A DNA stretch of 64,000 nucleotides, taken from NCBI RefSeq assembly GCF_020696975.1, contig NZ_JAJGBK010000032.1, positions 62,001-126,000 on the forward strand, in the 5' to 3' direction. The DNA is from Methanoculleus sp. (lineage in GTDB: Archaea; Halobacteriota; Methanomicrobia; Methanomicrobiales; Methanoculleaceae). Of this stretch, positions 33,791-43,684 are shown piece by piece (the stretch's first letter is position 1; every line of letters begins with the position of its first letter). The notes under the pieces are model-generated. The model was not told the origin of the DNA and searched no databases. It saw only the letters and a program-made list of their open reading frames with translations. Both the position numbers and the translations under genes were made by a program.

Positions 33791-34358
33791 GGTCGGTGTT
33801 CTCGCCCTCCAGGGCGACGTCGCCGAGCATATCACGGCGTTCCGCGAGGCGCTCGCAGACCGGCCGGGTTCAATGGTCGTCTCGGTCCGGCATGCGGAGG
33901 ATCTCGCGGACCTCGACGCCCTCGCGATACCGGGCGGGGAGTCGACGACGATCTCCCGGCTGATGGGAAAGAACGGGCTCTATGAGCCGATCGCGGAGTT
34001 CGAGGGCGGGATCTTCGCCACCTGCGCGGGAATGGTCCTTATCGCCGACCGGGTGGACGACCCCCGGGTCCGGCCCCTCTCCCTCATCCCGATGCATGTG
34101 GCACGCAACGCCTTCGGCCGGCAGGTCGACTCCCGCGAGGCGATGCTCGAGGTTGCCGGGCTCACGGAGCCGTTCCGGGCAGTCTTCATCCGGGCGCCGG
34201 TGGCGACGGACGTTGACCCTCAGGTCCAGGTGCTCGCCCGGATACCGGAGGGGATCGTCGCCGTCCGGCACGGGCCGCACATGGCGTTCGCCTTCCACCC
34301 CGAACTCGGCGGGGATCTCCGGCTGCACCGGATATTTCTCGCGGGGCTCGGGGTATAG
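33780..34358 (+). CDS. pdxT: Pyridoxal 5'-phosphate synthase glutaminase subunit PdxT
   Basis: 192 residues from GTG 33780. It supplies ammonia from glutamine to PdxS. The class I glutaminase triad is visible: Cys82 in '[13 protein letters not shown]' and the His-Glu in 'AFAFHPEL' near residue 176; 'IPGGESTTI' is the family loop. The overlap with pdxS couples their synthesis. Confidence 0.95.
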   Translation: MGVKVGVLALQGDVAEHITAFREALADRPGSMVVSVRHAEDLADLDALAIPGGESTTISRLMGKNGLYEPIAEFEGGIFATCAGMVLIADRVDDPRVRPLSLIPMHVARNAFGRQVDSREAMLEVAGLTEPFRAVFIRAPVATDVDPQVQVLARIPEGIVAVRHGPHMAFAFHPELGGDLRLHRIFLAGLGV

Positions 34359-34475
34359 GCCCCGGTCCCGCTCATCCTGCGGTCCTCCGACGCGAGCCTT
34401 CATACACCGGCACCGCCAACCTCTTTTACTGGATTGAAGCGCCCCGGAGGTTTCCGTCGGGGCGGATGTGTGACC

Positions 34476-34610
34476 ATGACAGGCAACGACAGAGACGACG
34501 AAGGATGTTGTATCGGTTCACGGATGAAGAAGGGTTCCTGCGGCTGCGGTTGCGGCACGCGGAGCGCGCTGAAGGAAAAAAAGGGAGAGGACGGGCCGGC
34601 AGAGGAGTGA
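34476..34610 (+). CDS. Cys-rich 44-residue peptide (candidate)
   Basis: Too short for the ORF track. ATG 34476 to TGA 34610 encodes 44 residues with five cysteines in 'DDEGCCIGSR' and 'KKGSCGCGCGTRS', a pattern fit for a metal or cluster ligand. Charged ends (Asp/Glu first, Lys/Glu last) and a match in base composition support translation. The ribosome binding site is weak ('GGATGTGTG'). It is in the 400-bp gap before the Cys-rich DUF2703 gene. It might be a small metal-binding protein; existence needs conservation evidence. Confidence 0.45.
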   Translation: MTGNDRDDEGCCIGSRMKKGSCGCGCGTRSALKEKKGEDGPAEE

Positions 34611-34758
34611 TCCTCTTCCAGAGCCCTGGAGCAGTCCGGGCCTCGATCTTGATCAGGGCGTCCCGGTTCCACCCCACTCCCGGCAAAACGGCTGGAGAGC
34701 GCGTCTTTTTGGGAGGCGACAGGAAGATGTTCTGTCGGCATCAATGGAGAAGTATACC

Positions 34759-35163
34759 ATGAAGAAGGAACTCGTCATAGAATGGAACCATATCGGAGAG
34801 GAGATCGAGAAGACCGCCGAAGAGTTTGAGGAGACCGGGATGGCGCTCTCGGCCGTTCTCGCCGAGATCCGGATGCTCCTCGAGATGGAGGGGGTCAGGG
34901 TCCGGATGAATGAGACCGTTCTCCCCGATGATGCCCCCCCGGGATCAGAGAGCCTCCTCTTCAACGGGGTCCCGGTCGAGGACCTTCTCGAAGGGGTCGA
35001 GGTGACCGCCGCAGCCTGCTCCTGCGCAGGGTGCGAGACCTGCGGGGAGGGCTGCGAGGAAGACGCGGAGTGCCGGACGCTCCGCTACAACGGTGAGGCG
35101 TACGAGGCGATCCCGCCGGAACTGCTCGGGCGGGCCGCCGCAAAAGCGCTTGAGCTGGAGTGA
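34759..35163 (+). CDS. DUF2703 Cys-rich protein
   Basis: 134 residues from ATG 34759 (GGAGA at 34746, 8 nt upstream; ATG 34744 is too early). 'ELVIEWNHIGEEIEKTAEEFEETGMALSAVLAEIRMLLEMEGVRVRMNETVL' and 'ACSCAGCETCGEGCEEDAECRTL' match DUF2703, whose members carry several conserved cysteines and may bind metal. Function is unknown. It stands alone, close to another Cys-rich small ORF upstream. Confidence 0.8.
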   Translation: MKKELVIEWNHIGEEIEKTAEEFEETGMALSAVLAEIRMLLEMEGVRVRMNETVLPDDAPPGSESLLFNGVPVEDLLEGVEVTAAACSCAGCETCGEGCEEDAECRTLRYNGEAYEAIPPELLGRAAAKALELE

Positions 35164-35170
35164 GGGTGTC

Positions 35171-35863
35171 TCAGTCCTCCGGCCCGTAGCGCCGCCGGAG
35201 GATTGCCGGGACCCCTGCCGGGGCTCCGGCAGCTGCATCCGCGAAGGCCGGAGGATCGCCGGCGATGCGGTTCTGGGGGAAGAGCGCCGCCGGGGCCACG
35301 GGGGTTGCCTGCGCCTCCCGCCACTCCCAGACGGCGTCCATCACAGCGTCCGCCGTCGCCATGACGCTCGCGGTCCCGACGTCCACCACGACGGGGTTCC
35401 TGATGTTCCATCGCTCGACGACCGTGTCGAGGAGCCGGCGCCGGACCGTCCAGACCATCGGCGGGTGCGGGTGCGCAAGCAGGTGGTCGAGTTGCTCCGC
35501 CCAGACCGCGCCCTGGAGCTCGAACCTTCCCACCTCGTCGATCGCCACAAGATCGGTCTCGTGCGGGTCCGGCGGTGCGAGCGCCCTGCGGCCGAACGCG
35601 AGCCCCTCGGGCCGGAAGTAGAACCGGCCATGGGCCTCGCACCCGGGATCGGGGTCGACCGAGCAGAGCTCCTCCTGCTTGCCGGTGGCGAGGTCGACCA
35701 GGGTGAACCCCGATCTGCGCCCGTCCCGCATGTGGCCGGGGGCGATGACCCCGTGGACACGCACGTTCAGCCCGACGATGAGCCCGAGGACCAGGTGCAG
35801 GAACGTCGTCTTGCACTGCCCCTGCCCGCCGGTGATGATGAAGACCGGCGCCCGGCGGCTCAT
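35171..35863 (-). CDS. THEP1-like NTPase (DUF2478-type)
   Basis: 230 residues from ATG 35863. Walker A-like 'ITGGQGQCKTTFL' (10-22) and Walker B 'LVAIDEVGRFELQG' are in the order seen in THEP1/nucleoside-triphosphatase proteins, with 'VWTVRRRLLD' and 'VVDVG' after them. The Gly normally preceding the P-loop Lys is Cys17, which is unusual. NTP hydrolysis is expected but not sure. It is divergent from the cyclophilin gene, with about 230 bp between. Confidence 0.75.
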   Translation of the reverse strand: MSRRAPVFIITGGQGQCKTTFLHLVLGLIVGLNVRVHGVIAPGHMRDGRRSGFTLVDLATGKQEELCSVDPDPGCEAHGRFYFRPEGLAFGRRALAPPDPHETDLVAIDEVGRFELQGAVWAEQLDHLLAHPHPPMVWTVRRRLLDTVVERWNIRNPVVVDVGTASVMATADAVMDAVWEWREAQATPVAPAALFPQNRIAGDPPAFADAAAGAPAGVPAILRRRYGPED

Positions 35864-36098
35864 CGGAGGAGCCCTCCGCTGCCGAAGATCGGACGGAGAA
35901 TGGTGGATATGTCCCGGCCGGGGAGAATGTTCGCTCCGGAGTACATGCATATACTTCCGGGCTGCTCATATAAATTATTTTTACTTATACGGTTTGTTTA
36001 TGCTATGTAGTTGACACGGTGAACCGCGGTCCCGGTTGCCGGATCTTCCATCAGTATAAGTAGAAAAGCGGGACAATACCATAACGGAGTGAATGATT

Positions 36099-36584
36099 AT
36101 GGCTGAAAAGAGTGTTGTGCTCCATACGACGATGGGCGATATCACGATCCGGCTCTACGACGATATGCCGGTGACCGCGGGGAACTTTGCAAAACTCGCG
36201 AAATCCGGGTTCTACGACGGGACGATCTTTCATAGGGTCATCGCGAACTTCATGATCCAGGGCGGCGATCCCACCGGGACCGGTACCGGCGGGCCGGGCT
36301 ACACCATCACCGACGAGTTCGTGAAGGGCCGCTCGAACCGCCGGGGCACGATCGCGATGGCGAACACCGGCCGCCCGAACACCGGCGGGAGCCAGTTCTT
36401 CATCAACCTGGTCGACAACACCTACCTCGACTGGGACGACCCCCGGACGCCGAGCGCCCACCCGGTCTTTGGCGAGGTGGTGGAAGGGCTCGACGTCGTC
36501 GACAAGATCGGGAAGGTCCGGACGGACTCATCTGACAGGCCCAGGACCCCCGTCCGGATCGAGAAGGCCGAAGTCCTGGAGTAA
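36099..36584 (+). CDS. ppiA: Peptidyl-prolyl cis-trans isomerase, cyclophilin type
   Basis: 161 residues from ATG 36099, with GGAGTG 36086-36091 well spaced; ATG 36093 is too close. It catalyses proline isomerisation during folding in the cytoplasm. The cyclophilin core 'FHRVIANFMIQGGDPTGTGTGGPGYTITDEF' and 'GTIAMANTGRPNTGGSQFFIN' has the catalytic Arg and the binding-site residues. Short loop forms like this are typical for archaea and bacteria. An oligo-T run follows. Confidence 0.95.
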   Translation: MAEKSVVLHTTMGDITIRLYDDMPVTAGNFAKLAKSGFYDGTIFHRVIANFMIQGGDPTGTGTGGPGYTITDEFVKGRSNRRGTIAMANTGRPNTGGSQFFINLVDNTYLDWDDPRTPSAHPVFGEVVEGLDVVDKIGKVRTDSSDRPRTPVRIEKAEVLE

Positions 36585-36587
36585 CCC

Positions 36588-36595
36588 TTTTTTTT
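36588..36595 (+). terminator. Oligo-T tract between cyclophilin and RNase III-like genes
   Basis: Eight T residues lie between the cyclophilin stop and the next ATG. Oligo-T runs alone can terminate archaeal transcription, so this likely ends the cyclophilin mRNA, at least in part, while the next gene's ATG directly follows. Confidence 0.5.
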
Positions 36596-37060
36596 ATGAA
36601 CGCGAGTGATACCGACGGGATGCGCCGGCTCGAGGAGCGGATCGGCTACGTCTTCACCGACCGCACCCTGCTTCTCCGGGCGCTCACCCGCCTCGCCTAC
36701 ACCCTGGAGACGGGCCTTCCTCCCGCCGCCCACATGGACGCCCTCGCGACCCTCGGCGACGCGGTCATCAACGTCGTCGTCGTGGAGGCGGTGATCGCGG
36801 ACGGTGCGCACGATAAGGGCGCGATCACCAACCGCAAGATGAACCTGGTGAACATGTCCCGGCTCCGGGCTCTCGCAGAGGATCTCGACCTCGCGGACCA
36901 CGTCCGCTGGGGAAAGGGCGAGGCCGCCCAGAGGGTCTGGACATCCGGCCGGGTCCTCGCCGAGTGCCTGGAGGCGCTCATCGGCGCCGTCTACCTGGAC
37001 GGCGGGATGGAGGCAGCCGCGGGAGTTCTCCGGCGGCTCGGGCTCACGGAGAGGGTGTAA
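36596..37060 (+). CDS. Mini RNase III-like protein with altered catalytic residues
   Basis: 154 residues consisting only of an RNase III fold; no dsRNA-binding domain is present. 'ALATLGDAVINVVVVEAVI' aligns with the RNase III signature 'LEFLGDSIL', and 'VLAECLEALIGAVYLDGG' with 'VLADTVEALIGG'. Asp55 and the final Glu are kept. The first acidic position is Asp, the second (normally Glu) is Ala51, and the third (normally Asp) is Glu, so cleavage activity is uncertain. It may process rRNA or tRNA like bacterial Mini-III, or be a non-cutting RNA-binder. The start follows an oligo-T run and has no ribosome binding site. Confidence 0.75.
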   Translation: MNASDTDGMRRLEERIGYVFTDRTLLLRALTRLAYTLETGLPPAAHMDALATLGDAVINVVVVEAVIADGAHDKGAITNRKMNLVNMSRLRALAEDLDLADHVRWGKGEAAQRVWTSGRVLAECLEALIGAVYLDGGMEAAAGVLRRLGLTERV

Positions 37061-38342
37061 CCCCCTCCTCGCCTGTCTCCCCCGGCGCCGGAACCGCGGC
37101 CGGCGGGCGCACGAGAAGCCAGGCGGTGGCGAACCCGACCGCGGCAAGGGCCGCGACGAGCGGGAAGACACCGAGGTAGGTCCCGGTCGCCTCCCGGACG
37201 AAGCCTGCAAGCTGCGGGCCGGCGATCGCCCCCGCACCGTAGGCGAGGAAGACGACCCCGTAGCAGCGCGGGTAGTCGCACGTCCCGAAGTAGGAGGCCG
37301 TCGCCGCCGGCGCGATCGCAAGCCAGCCTCCAAGGCAGCCCCAGAGGACGGCGAAGGCGACGATGTAGGCCGGCACCCCCGGCACGAGCCAGATCAGGAG
37401 CGATGCTCCCGCGATCAGCGCGAACGTCAGCATCGCGGCCTTCTGCGGGGTTATCCGGTCGGCGAGGCTCCCGAACCCGGGCCTCCCTAACCCGTTGAAG
37501 ACGGCGAAGAACCCGACGAGGAGCGTCGCGAGCCCCGCATCCACCCCGGCGACCTCGGTCCCGACCGGTTTTGCGATCGAGATCGCGGCAAGCCCCGCAA
37601 GGCAGCCGACGAAGTAGCAGGCAAAGAGCCCGTAGAACGTCCCTGTCTTGAGCATCGCCCGCCGGTCGCACTCGCAGACCGGGACGGTTCCGACCCCGGG
37701 CGCGGGAGGGGTCCAGCCCGCCGGCCGCCAGCCTCCCGGCGGGAACCGGAGCGGCAGGGCGGCGAGGAGGAGGACGGCGATGAGCACCGCCCCGAAGATC
37801 CGGAACGTCGGCATCACGCCGTAGGCGGCGATCAGGGCTCCTGCTGCGTTTGCGGTGACAAACGCCGAGAACCCGAACCCGAGCAGGGCAAGCCCCACCG
37901 CGAGTCCTCGCCGGTCAGGGAACCACCGGGCCGCGACGGCGACTGGCGCCCCGTAGGCGATCCCGACGCCGAGCCCGCCGATGACGCCGTAGACGACGTA
38001 GAGCGCCTCGACCGACGTCGCCGTCGAGGCAAGCAGCCAGCCGAGCCCGGTGAGGAGCCCGCCGACGGCCGTCACCCTCCTCGGGCCGTAGCGCTCGATG
38101 TACTTCCCGGCAAGCGGCATCGCTATCGCAAAGAAGGCGAGGAAGACCGAGAACGGGAGGAGAACCTCCCCGGCCGTCACCTCCCGGCCGAGCGCCGCGG
38201 TGAAGTGCGTGGCAAGCGGCGCCACAAAGACGCTCCAGGAGTAGATGCTCCCGAGACAGAGGTTGATGAGGAGGCCGAGGGCGACAAGCCCCCACCGTCC
38301 CCTCTCTGCAGGGAGGCCGAAGATCGTCGGTGCATCCGGCAT
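37044..38342 (-). CDS. MFS transporter of the OFA (oxalate/formate antiporter) family
   Basis: 432 residues from ATG 38342, with GGAGG upstream; the track's 695-residue version reads antisense-frame into acs. About 12 helices; 'LGSIYSWSVFVAPL' near the N-terminus and 'GPRRVTAVGGLLTGLGWLLAS', 'NGLGRPGFGSLADRI' are typical of OFA transporters. It lies 5 bp after acs, so acetate or another short carboxylate is the likely substrate. A cytoplasmic loop has 'PVCECDRR' with two cysteines. Confidence 0.85.
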   Translation of the reverse strand: MPDAPTIFGLPAERGRWGLVALGLLINLCLGSIYSWSVFVAPLATHFTAALGREVTAGEVLLPFSVFLAFFAIAMPLAGKYIERYGPRRVTAVGGLLTGLGWLLASTATSVEALYVVYGVIGGLGVGIAYGAPVAVAARWFPDRRGLAVGLALLGFGFSAFVTANAAGALIAAYGVMPTFRIFGAVLIAVLLLAALPLRFPPGGWRPAGWTPPAPGVGTVPVCECDRRAMLKTGTFYGLFACYFVGCLAGLAAISIAKPVGTEVAGVDAGLATLLVGFFAVFNGLGRPGFGSLADRITPQKAAMLTFALIAGASLLIWLVPGVPAYIVAFAVLWGCLGGWLAIAPAATASYFGTCDYPRCYGVVFLAYGAGAIAGPQLAGFVREATGTYLGVFPLVAALAAVGFATAWLLVRPPAAVPAPGETGEEGVTPSP

Positions 38343-38347
38343 AAGGT

Positions 38348-40237
38348 CTACTCCTCCAGCGTCGATATGTCGCCCGGGTCCATGCCGAGCTCGCGGGCTT
38401 TTAAGACCCGGCGCATGATCTTGCCGCTCCGGGTCTTTGGGAGCCGGTCCATGTACTCGATCTCGGCCGGGACCGCGACGGGGCCGAGGTTTTTCTTCAC
38501 GTGCCGGGCGAGTTCCTCGGCAAGATCGTCGCCGGGATTCGCGCCCACGCGGAGGGTGACGAAGGCCTTGATGACGTTCCCCTTCAGGGCGTCGGGCTTC
38601 CCGATGACCGCCGCCTCCGCCACGGCCTCGTGGGAGACGAGGGCGCTCTCGACCTCCGCGGTCCCGATGTTGTGCCCGGCAACGACGATCAGGTCGTCGG
38701 CCCGGCCGATGACCATGATGTAGCCCTCCTCGTCCTTCACCGCAAGGTCGCCTGCGGTGTAGCAGCCAGGAATGGTCTCCCAGTAGGTGCGGTAGCGCTC
38801 GTCGTTCCCGTGGACCGTCCGGAGCATCGCGGGCCAGGGCTCCCGGATGACCAGGAACCCGCCCGTCCCCGGCGGGACGGGGTTGCCCATTCGATCGACG
38901 ACATCGACGACGGCGCCCGGGATGGGTTTGCCGGCAAACCCGGGCTTCATCGCTTCGCCGACCATCGTCGTCACCATGTGCATCCCGGTCTCGGTCTGCC
39001 ACCAGGTGTCCACGACCGGGCACCGCCCGCCGCCGATCCGGTGGTAGTACCACTCGAACGCCTCGGGGTTGAGCGGTTCCCCGACGGAGCCGAGGACCCG
39101 GAGCGTCGAGAGGTTGTACTTCGCCGGCCACTCATCGCCGTAGCGCATGAACATCCGGATCGCCGTCGGGGCGGTGTAGAAGATCGTCACCCCGAGGTCC
39201 TGGACCAGCCGCCAGTAGGCGCCCGGGTCCGGGTAATCGGGCGTCCCTTCGGCGATGACGACGGTCGTCCCGACGGCGAGCGGGCCGTAGACGATGTAGC
39301 TGTGGCCGGTGATCCAGCCGGGGTCGGCGGTGCACCAGAAGACGTCGCTCTCCCTGACGTCGAAGACGCACTTTGTGGTGTAATAGGTCCCGACCATGTA
39401 GCCGGCGCAGGTGTGGACGATCCCCTTCGGCGCCCCGGTCGAGCCGCTCGTATACAGGATGAAGAGCGGGTCCTCGGCATCCATCACCTCCGCCGGGCAG
39501 TCCGGCGCGGCTTCTGCTGTGAGGGCCATGTAGTCGACCTCCCGGGCCGGGTCGAGGTCAGGCCCCCGGCTCTCCCGCCGGAGGACGACGACGCGCTTGA
39601 CGGAGGGTGCACTCGCGAGCGCTTCCGTTGCTATCTCCCGGAGCGGGACGGTCTTTCCCCGCCGGTAGCCGACGTCCGCGGTGACGAGGATCTTTGCCCC
39701 CGCGTCGTTGATCCGCATCGCGAGCGCACCCGCCCCGAACCCGCCGAAGACGACCGAGTGGACGGCCCCGATCCGGGCGCAGGCGAGCATCGCGACGACC
39801 TGTTCGGGGACGAGCGGCATGTAGATGCAGACCCGGTCGCCCTTCCCGACACCGAGGGCCTTCAAACCGTTTGCAAACCGCATCACCTCGCGGTAGAGGT
39901 CTTCGTAGGTGAAGGTCCGCTCAGCCCCATCCTCACCGCGCCAGACGATCGCCGGCTTATCCTTCCGCTCCCCGGCGGCGTGGCGATCCAGGCAGTTGTA
40001 GGTTATGTTCAACTTCGCGTCGACAAACCACCGGGCATACGGGTAGTTCCACTCCCTGACCCGGTCCCATGGTCTGAACCAGGCGAGCTCACGGGCTATC
40101 CGGTCCCAGAACCCCTCCGGATCGCGCATGAACTCGCTGTAAGCCTGCGCGTAATCCGGCACCCGGGCAGCCGCCCTGCACCGGGGATCGGGGGTGTAGC
40201 GCTTCTCCTCCAGTTTCACGGCGAACGTCTGTTCCAT
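38348..40237 (-). CDS. acs: Acetyl-CoA synthetase (AMP-forming)
   Basis: 629 residues from ATG 40237 ('MEQTFAVKLEEKRY'). It activates acetate for biosynthesis; hydrogenotrophic methanogens need acetate as carbon source. The AMP-binding motif is 'FILYTSGSTGAPKGIVHT', with 'DTWWQTETG', 'YTAGDLA' and the C-terminal 'LPKTRSGKIMRR' carrying the regulatory lysine. It heads an operon with the OFA transporter. Two CATGAT-type palindromes lie upstream, one just 15 bp before the start codon. Confidence 0.96.
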   Translation of the reverse strand: MEQTFAVKLEEKRYTPDPRCRAAARVPDYAQAYSEFMRDPEGFWDRIARELAWFRPWDRVREWNYPYARWFVDAKLNITYNCLDRHAAGERKDKPAIVWRGEDGAERTFTYEDLYREVMRFANGLKALGVGKGDRVCIYMPLVPEQVVAMLACARIGAVHSVVFGGFGAGALAMRINDAGAKILVTADVGYRRGKTVPLREIATEALASAPSVKRVVVLRRESRGPDLDPAREVDYMALTAEAAPDCPAEVMDAEDPLFILYTSGSTGAPKGIVHTCAGYMVGTYYTTKCVFDVRESDVFWCTADPGWITGHSYIVYGPLAVGTTVVIAEGTPDYPDPGAYWRLVQDLGVTIFYTAPTAIRMFMRYGDEWPAKYNLSTLRVLGSVGEPLNPEAFEWYYHRIGGGRCPVVDTWWQTETGMHMVTTMVGEAMKPGFAGKPIPGAVVDVVDRMGNPVPPGTGGFLVIREPWPAMLRTVHGNDERYRTYWETIPGCYTAGDLAVKDEEGYIMVIGRADDLIVVAGHNIGTAEVESALVSHEAVAEAAVIGKPDALKGNVIKAFVTLRVGANPGDDLAEELARHVKKNLGPVAVPAEIEYMDRLPKTRSGKIMRRVLKARELGMDPGDISTLEE

Positions 40238-40251
40238 TGTACCACTTTTAA

Positions 40252-40265
40252 CATGATTAATCATG
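40252..40265. promoter_or_regulatory. Palindromic operator near the acs start
   Basis: CATGATTAATCATG is a perfect 14-bp palindrome ending 15 bp upstream of the acs start codon. Confidence 0.6.
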
Positions 40266-40442
40266 CCGAATTGCCCCGGTCAGGACCCCTATGGGTCCGA
40301 TGCCGTGCAAAAGCGGAATGATCTCCCGGGTCCGCCGGCCGTTATGGCCGATCGGTCCGTGGTCGTGCTGCCGTGCATGGGGCCGCGGGCAAACCCGTGC
40401 CGGCCCCGCCGGGCGCCTCCTCCCGTGCGGCGCCCCTATCTT

Positions 40443-40458
40443 ACATGATCTATCATGT
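40443..40458. promoter_or_regulatory. Second palindromic operator upstream of acs
   Basis: ACATGAT and ATCATGT arms around a CT centre repeat the CATGAT/ATCATG half-sites of the start-proximal palindrome, 190 bp further upstream and inside the AT-rich promoter-like segment. Two matching dyads suggest a common regulator and perhaps looping. Confidence 0.6.
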
Positions 40459-40539
40459 GAAATTTGTCACGATCAATAATGTAGAATATGGAGATAAATC
40501 TTGCGGTGGGGTGACGGGGTCGGCACTCCGCCTGATATC

Positions 40540-41481
40540 CTACAGCCAGCCCTTCCGGTTGATGGCCACCGCGATGAGCGAGGAGACGATCAGGGAGAGG
40601 ACGAGGATGATGAGGAACCCGTTCGGGTTGTCCTCTAAGGGGACCGGGACGTTCATACCGAGGAAACTCGCGATCATCGTCGGGATCGCGAGGATGATCG
40701 TGATCGACGTGAGGAGTTTCAGGATGTTGTTGAAGTTGTTTGATATGATCGAGGCGAAGGCGTCCATCGTCTCGGTCAGGATCGTCGAGTAGGTGTTCGC
40801 CATCTCGATCGCCTGCTTGTTCTCGATGATGACGTCCTCAAGAAGGTCGGTATCGTCCTCGTACATCCGGAGCGGCTGGAACGTCAGGGTCTTGTCGAGG
40901 ACGATCTGGTTGCTCCGAAGCGACGTCGAGAAGTAGACGAGACTCTTCTTTAGGTTCATCAACTGGATCAGCTCCCTGTTCCGCATCGACTGGTTCAGTT
41001 CGGCCCCGATCCGGTCGGAGACCCGCTCGATCTGGCGCAGGTACTGGAGGAAGTAGGATGCGTTCAAAAAGAGGATCTGCAGGACGAACCGGGTCTTCTT
41101 GAAGGTATAAAACGACTTCACCCGGCCGTTCGCGAAGTCCTGGACGATCGGGTTCTCGCGGAGACAGACCGTGACGATGGTATCGGGCGTAACGATGATT
41201 CCAAGCGGCATCGTTGTGTAGAGGATCGTCTGCTCGGGGTAGGGGATCGGGATGTCGATGACGATCAGGGTGATGCCGCTCTCGGTCTCGGTCCGCGGGC
41301 GCTCCTCCTCGTCGAGCGCCGCCCGGAGGTAATCCCCCGGGACGGAGAGGTTTGCCGCGACCTCCTCGATCTCCTCGATCGAGGGGTTGATCAGGGAGAC
41401 CCAGGAACCGGGCTCGAACCGGCCGGTCTCCTCCGTTTGGGGCACCGGAGTTGTCTCAACCGTCCGATAGATGCGGAGCAT
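40540..41481 (-). CDS. corA: CorA-family divalent metal transporter
   Basis: 313 residues from ATG 41481; the track's GTG lies in the GGAGGTGA ribosome binding site. A soluble N-terminal domain with long helices ('YFLQYLRQIERVSDRIGAELNQSMRNRELIQLMNLKKSLVYF') ends in two membrane helices, with the Mg2+ selectivity motif GMN in 'SFLGMNVPVP'. It lets Mg2+ (or Co2+) into the cell as a pentamer. The C-terminus is short and basic as usual. Not linked in an operon. Confidence 0.94.
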   Translation of the reverse strand: MLRIYRTVETTPVPQTEETGRFEPGSWVSLINPSIEEIEEVAANLSVPGDYLRAALDEEERPRTETESGITLIVIDIPIPYPEQTILYTTMPLGIIVTPDTIVTVCLRENPIVQDFANGRVKSFYTFKKTRFVLQILFLNASYFLQYLRQIERVSDRIGAELNQSMRNRELIQLMNLKKSLVYFSTSLRSNQIVLDKTLTFQPLRMYEDDTDLLEDVIIENKQAIEMANTYSTILTETMDAFASIISNNFNNILKLLTSITIILAIPTMIASFLGMNVPVPLEDNPNGFLIILVLSLIVSSLIAVAINRKGWL

Positions 41482-41561
41482 GCGGTTTGTCACCTCCTGA
41501 TCCGTTCACAGGATAGGATTGTCCGCGTGGCGGGAAGAAGGTATGGACTTGTGTGTCGGGT

Positions 41562-41569
41562 AAAAAAAA
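41562..41569 (-). terminator. Oligo-T terminator of hppA
   Basis: Read on the minus strand, the hppA stop is followed within 4 bp by eight T residues, a typical archaeal intrinsic terminator. Confidence 0.6.
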
Positions 41570-41572
41570 GGG

Positions 41573-43597
<2,025 letters not shown>

Positions 43598-43684
43598 CTC
43601 TTTCTATTCCTCCGATTGAGTAATATACAAAGGGATTTCACCCACTTAAATATGCGGAAAAGTCCCGGAGAGATCCGGTGATGG

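Larger units (their letters stand above)
40238..40539. other. acs upstream region with a GC-rich leader and distal promoter
   Basis: 302 bp between corA and acs. The outer 60 bp (about 40440-40500) are AT-rich and promoter-like on the minus strand, and the section between them and acs is GC-rich. No gene is visible. If the promoter is the outer AT-rich stretch, acs has a leader of about 190 nt, long for an archaeon. The two palindromes are listed separately. Confidence 0.45.

Noticed and set aside
38343-39131. N-terminal extension of the OFA transporter to 695 aa
   Set aside because: The extra 263 residues are an off-frame reading of acs; GGAGG before ATG 38342 gives the true start.
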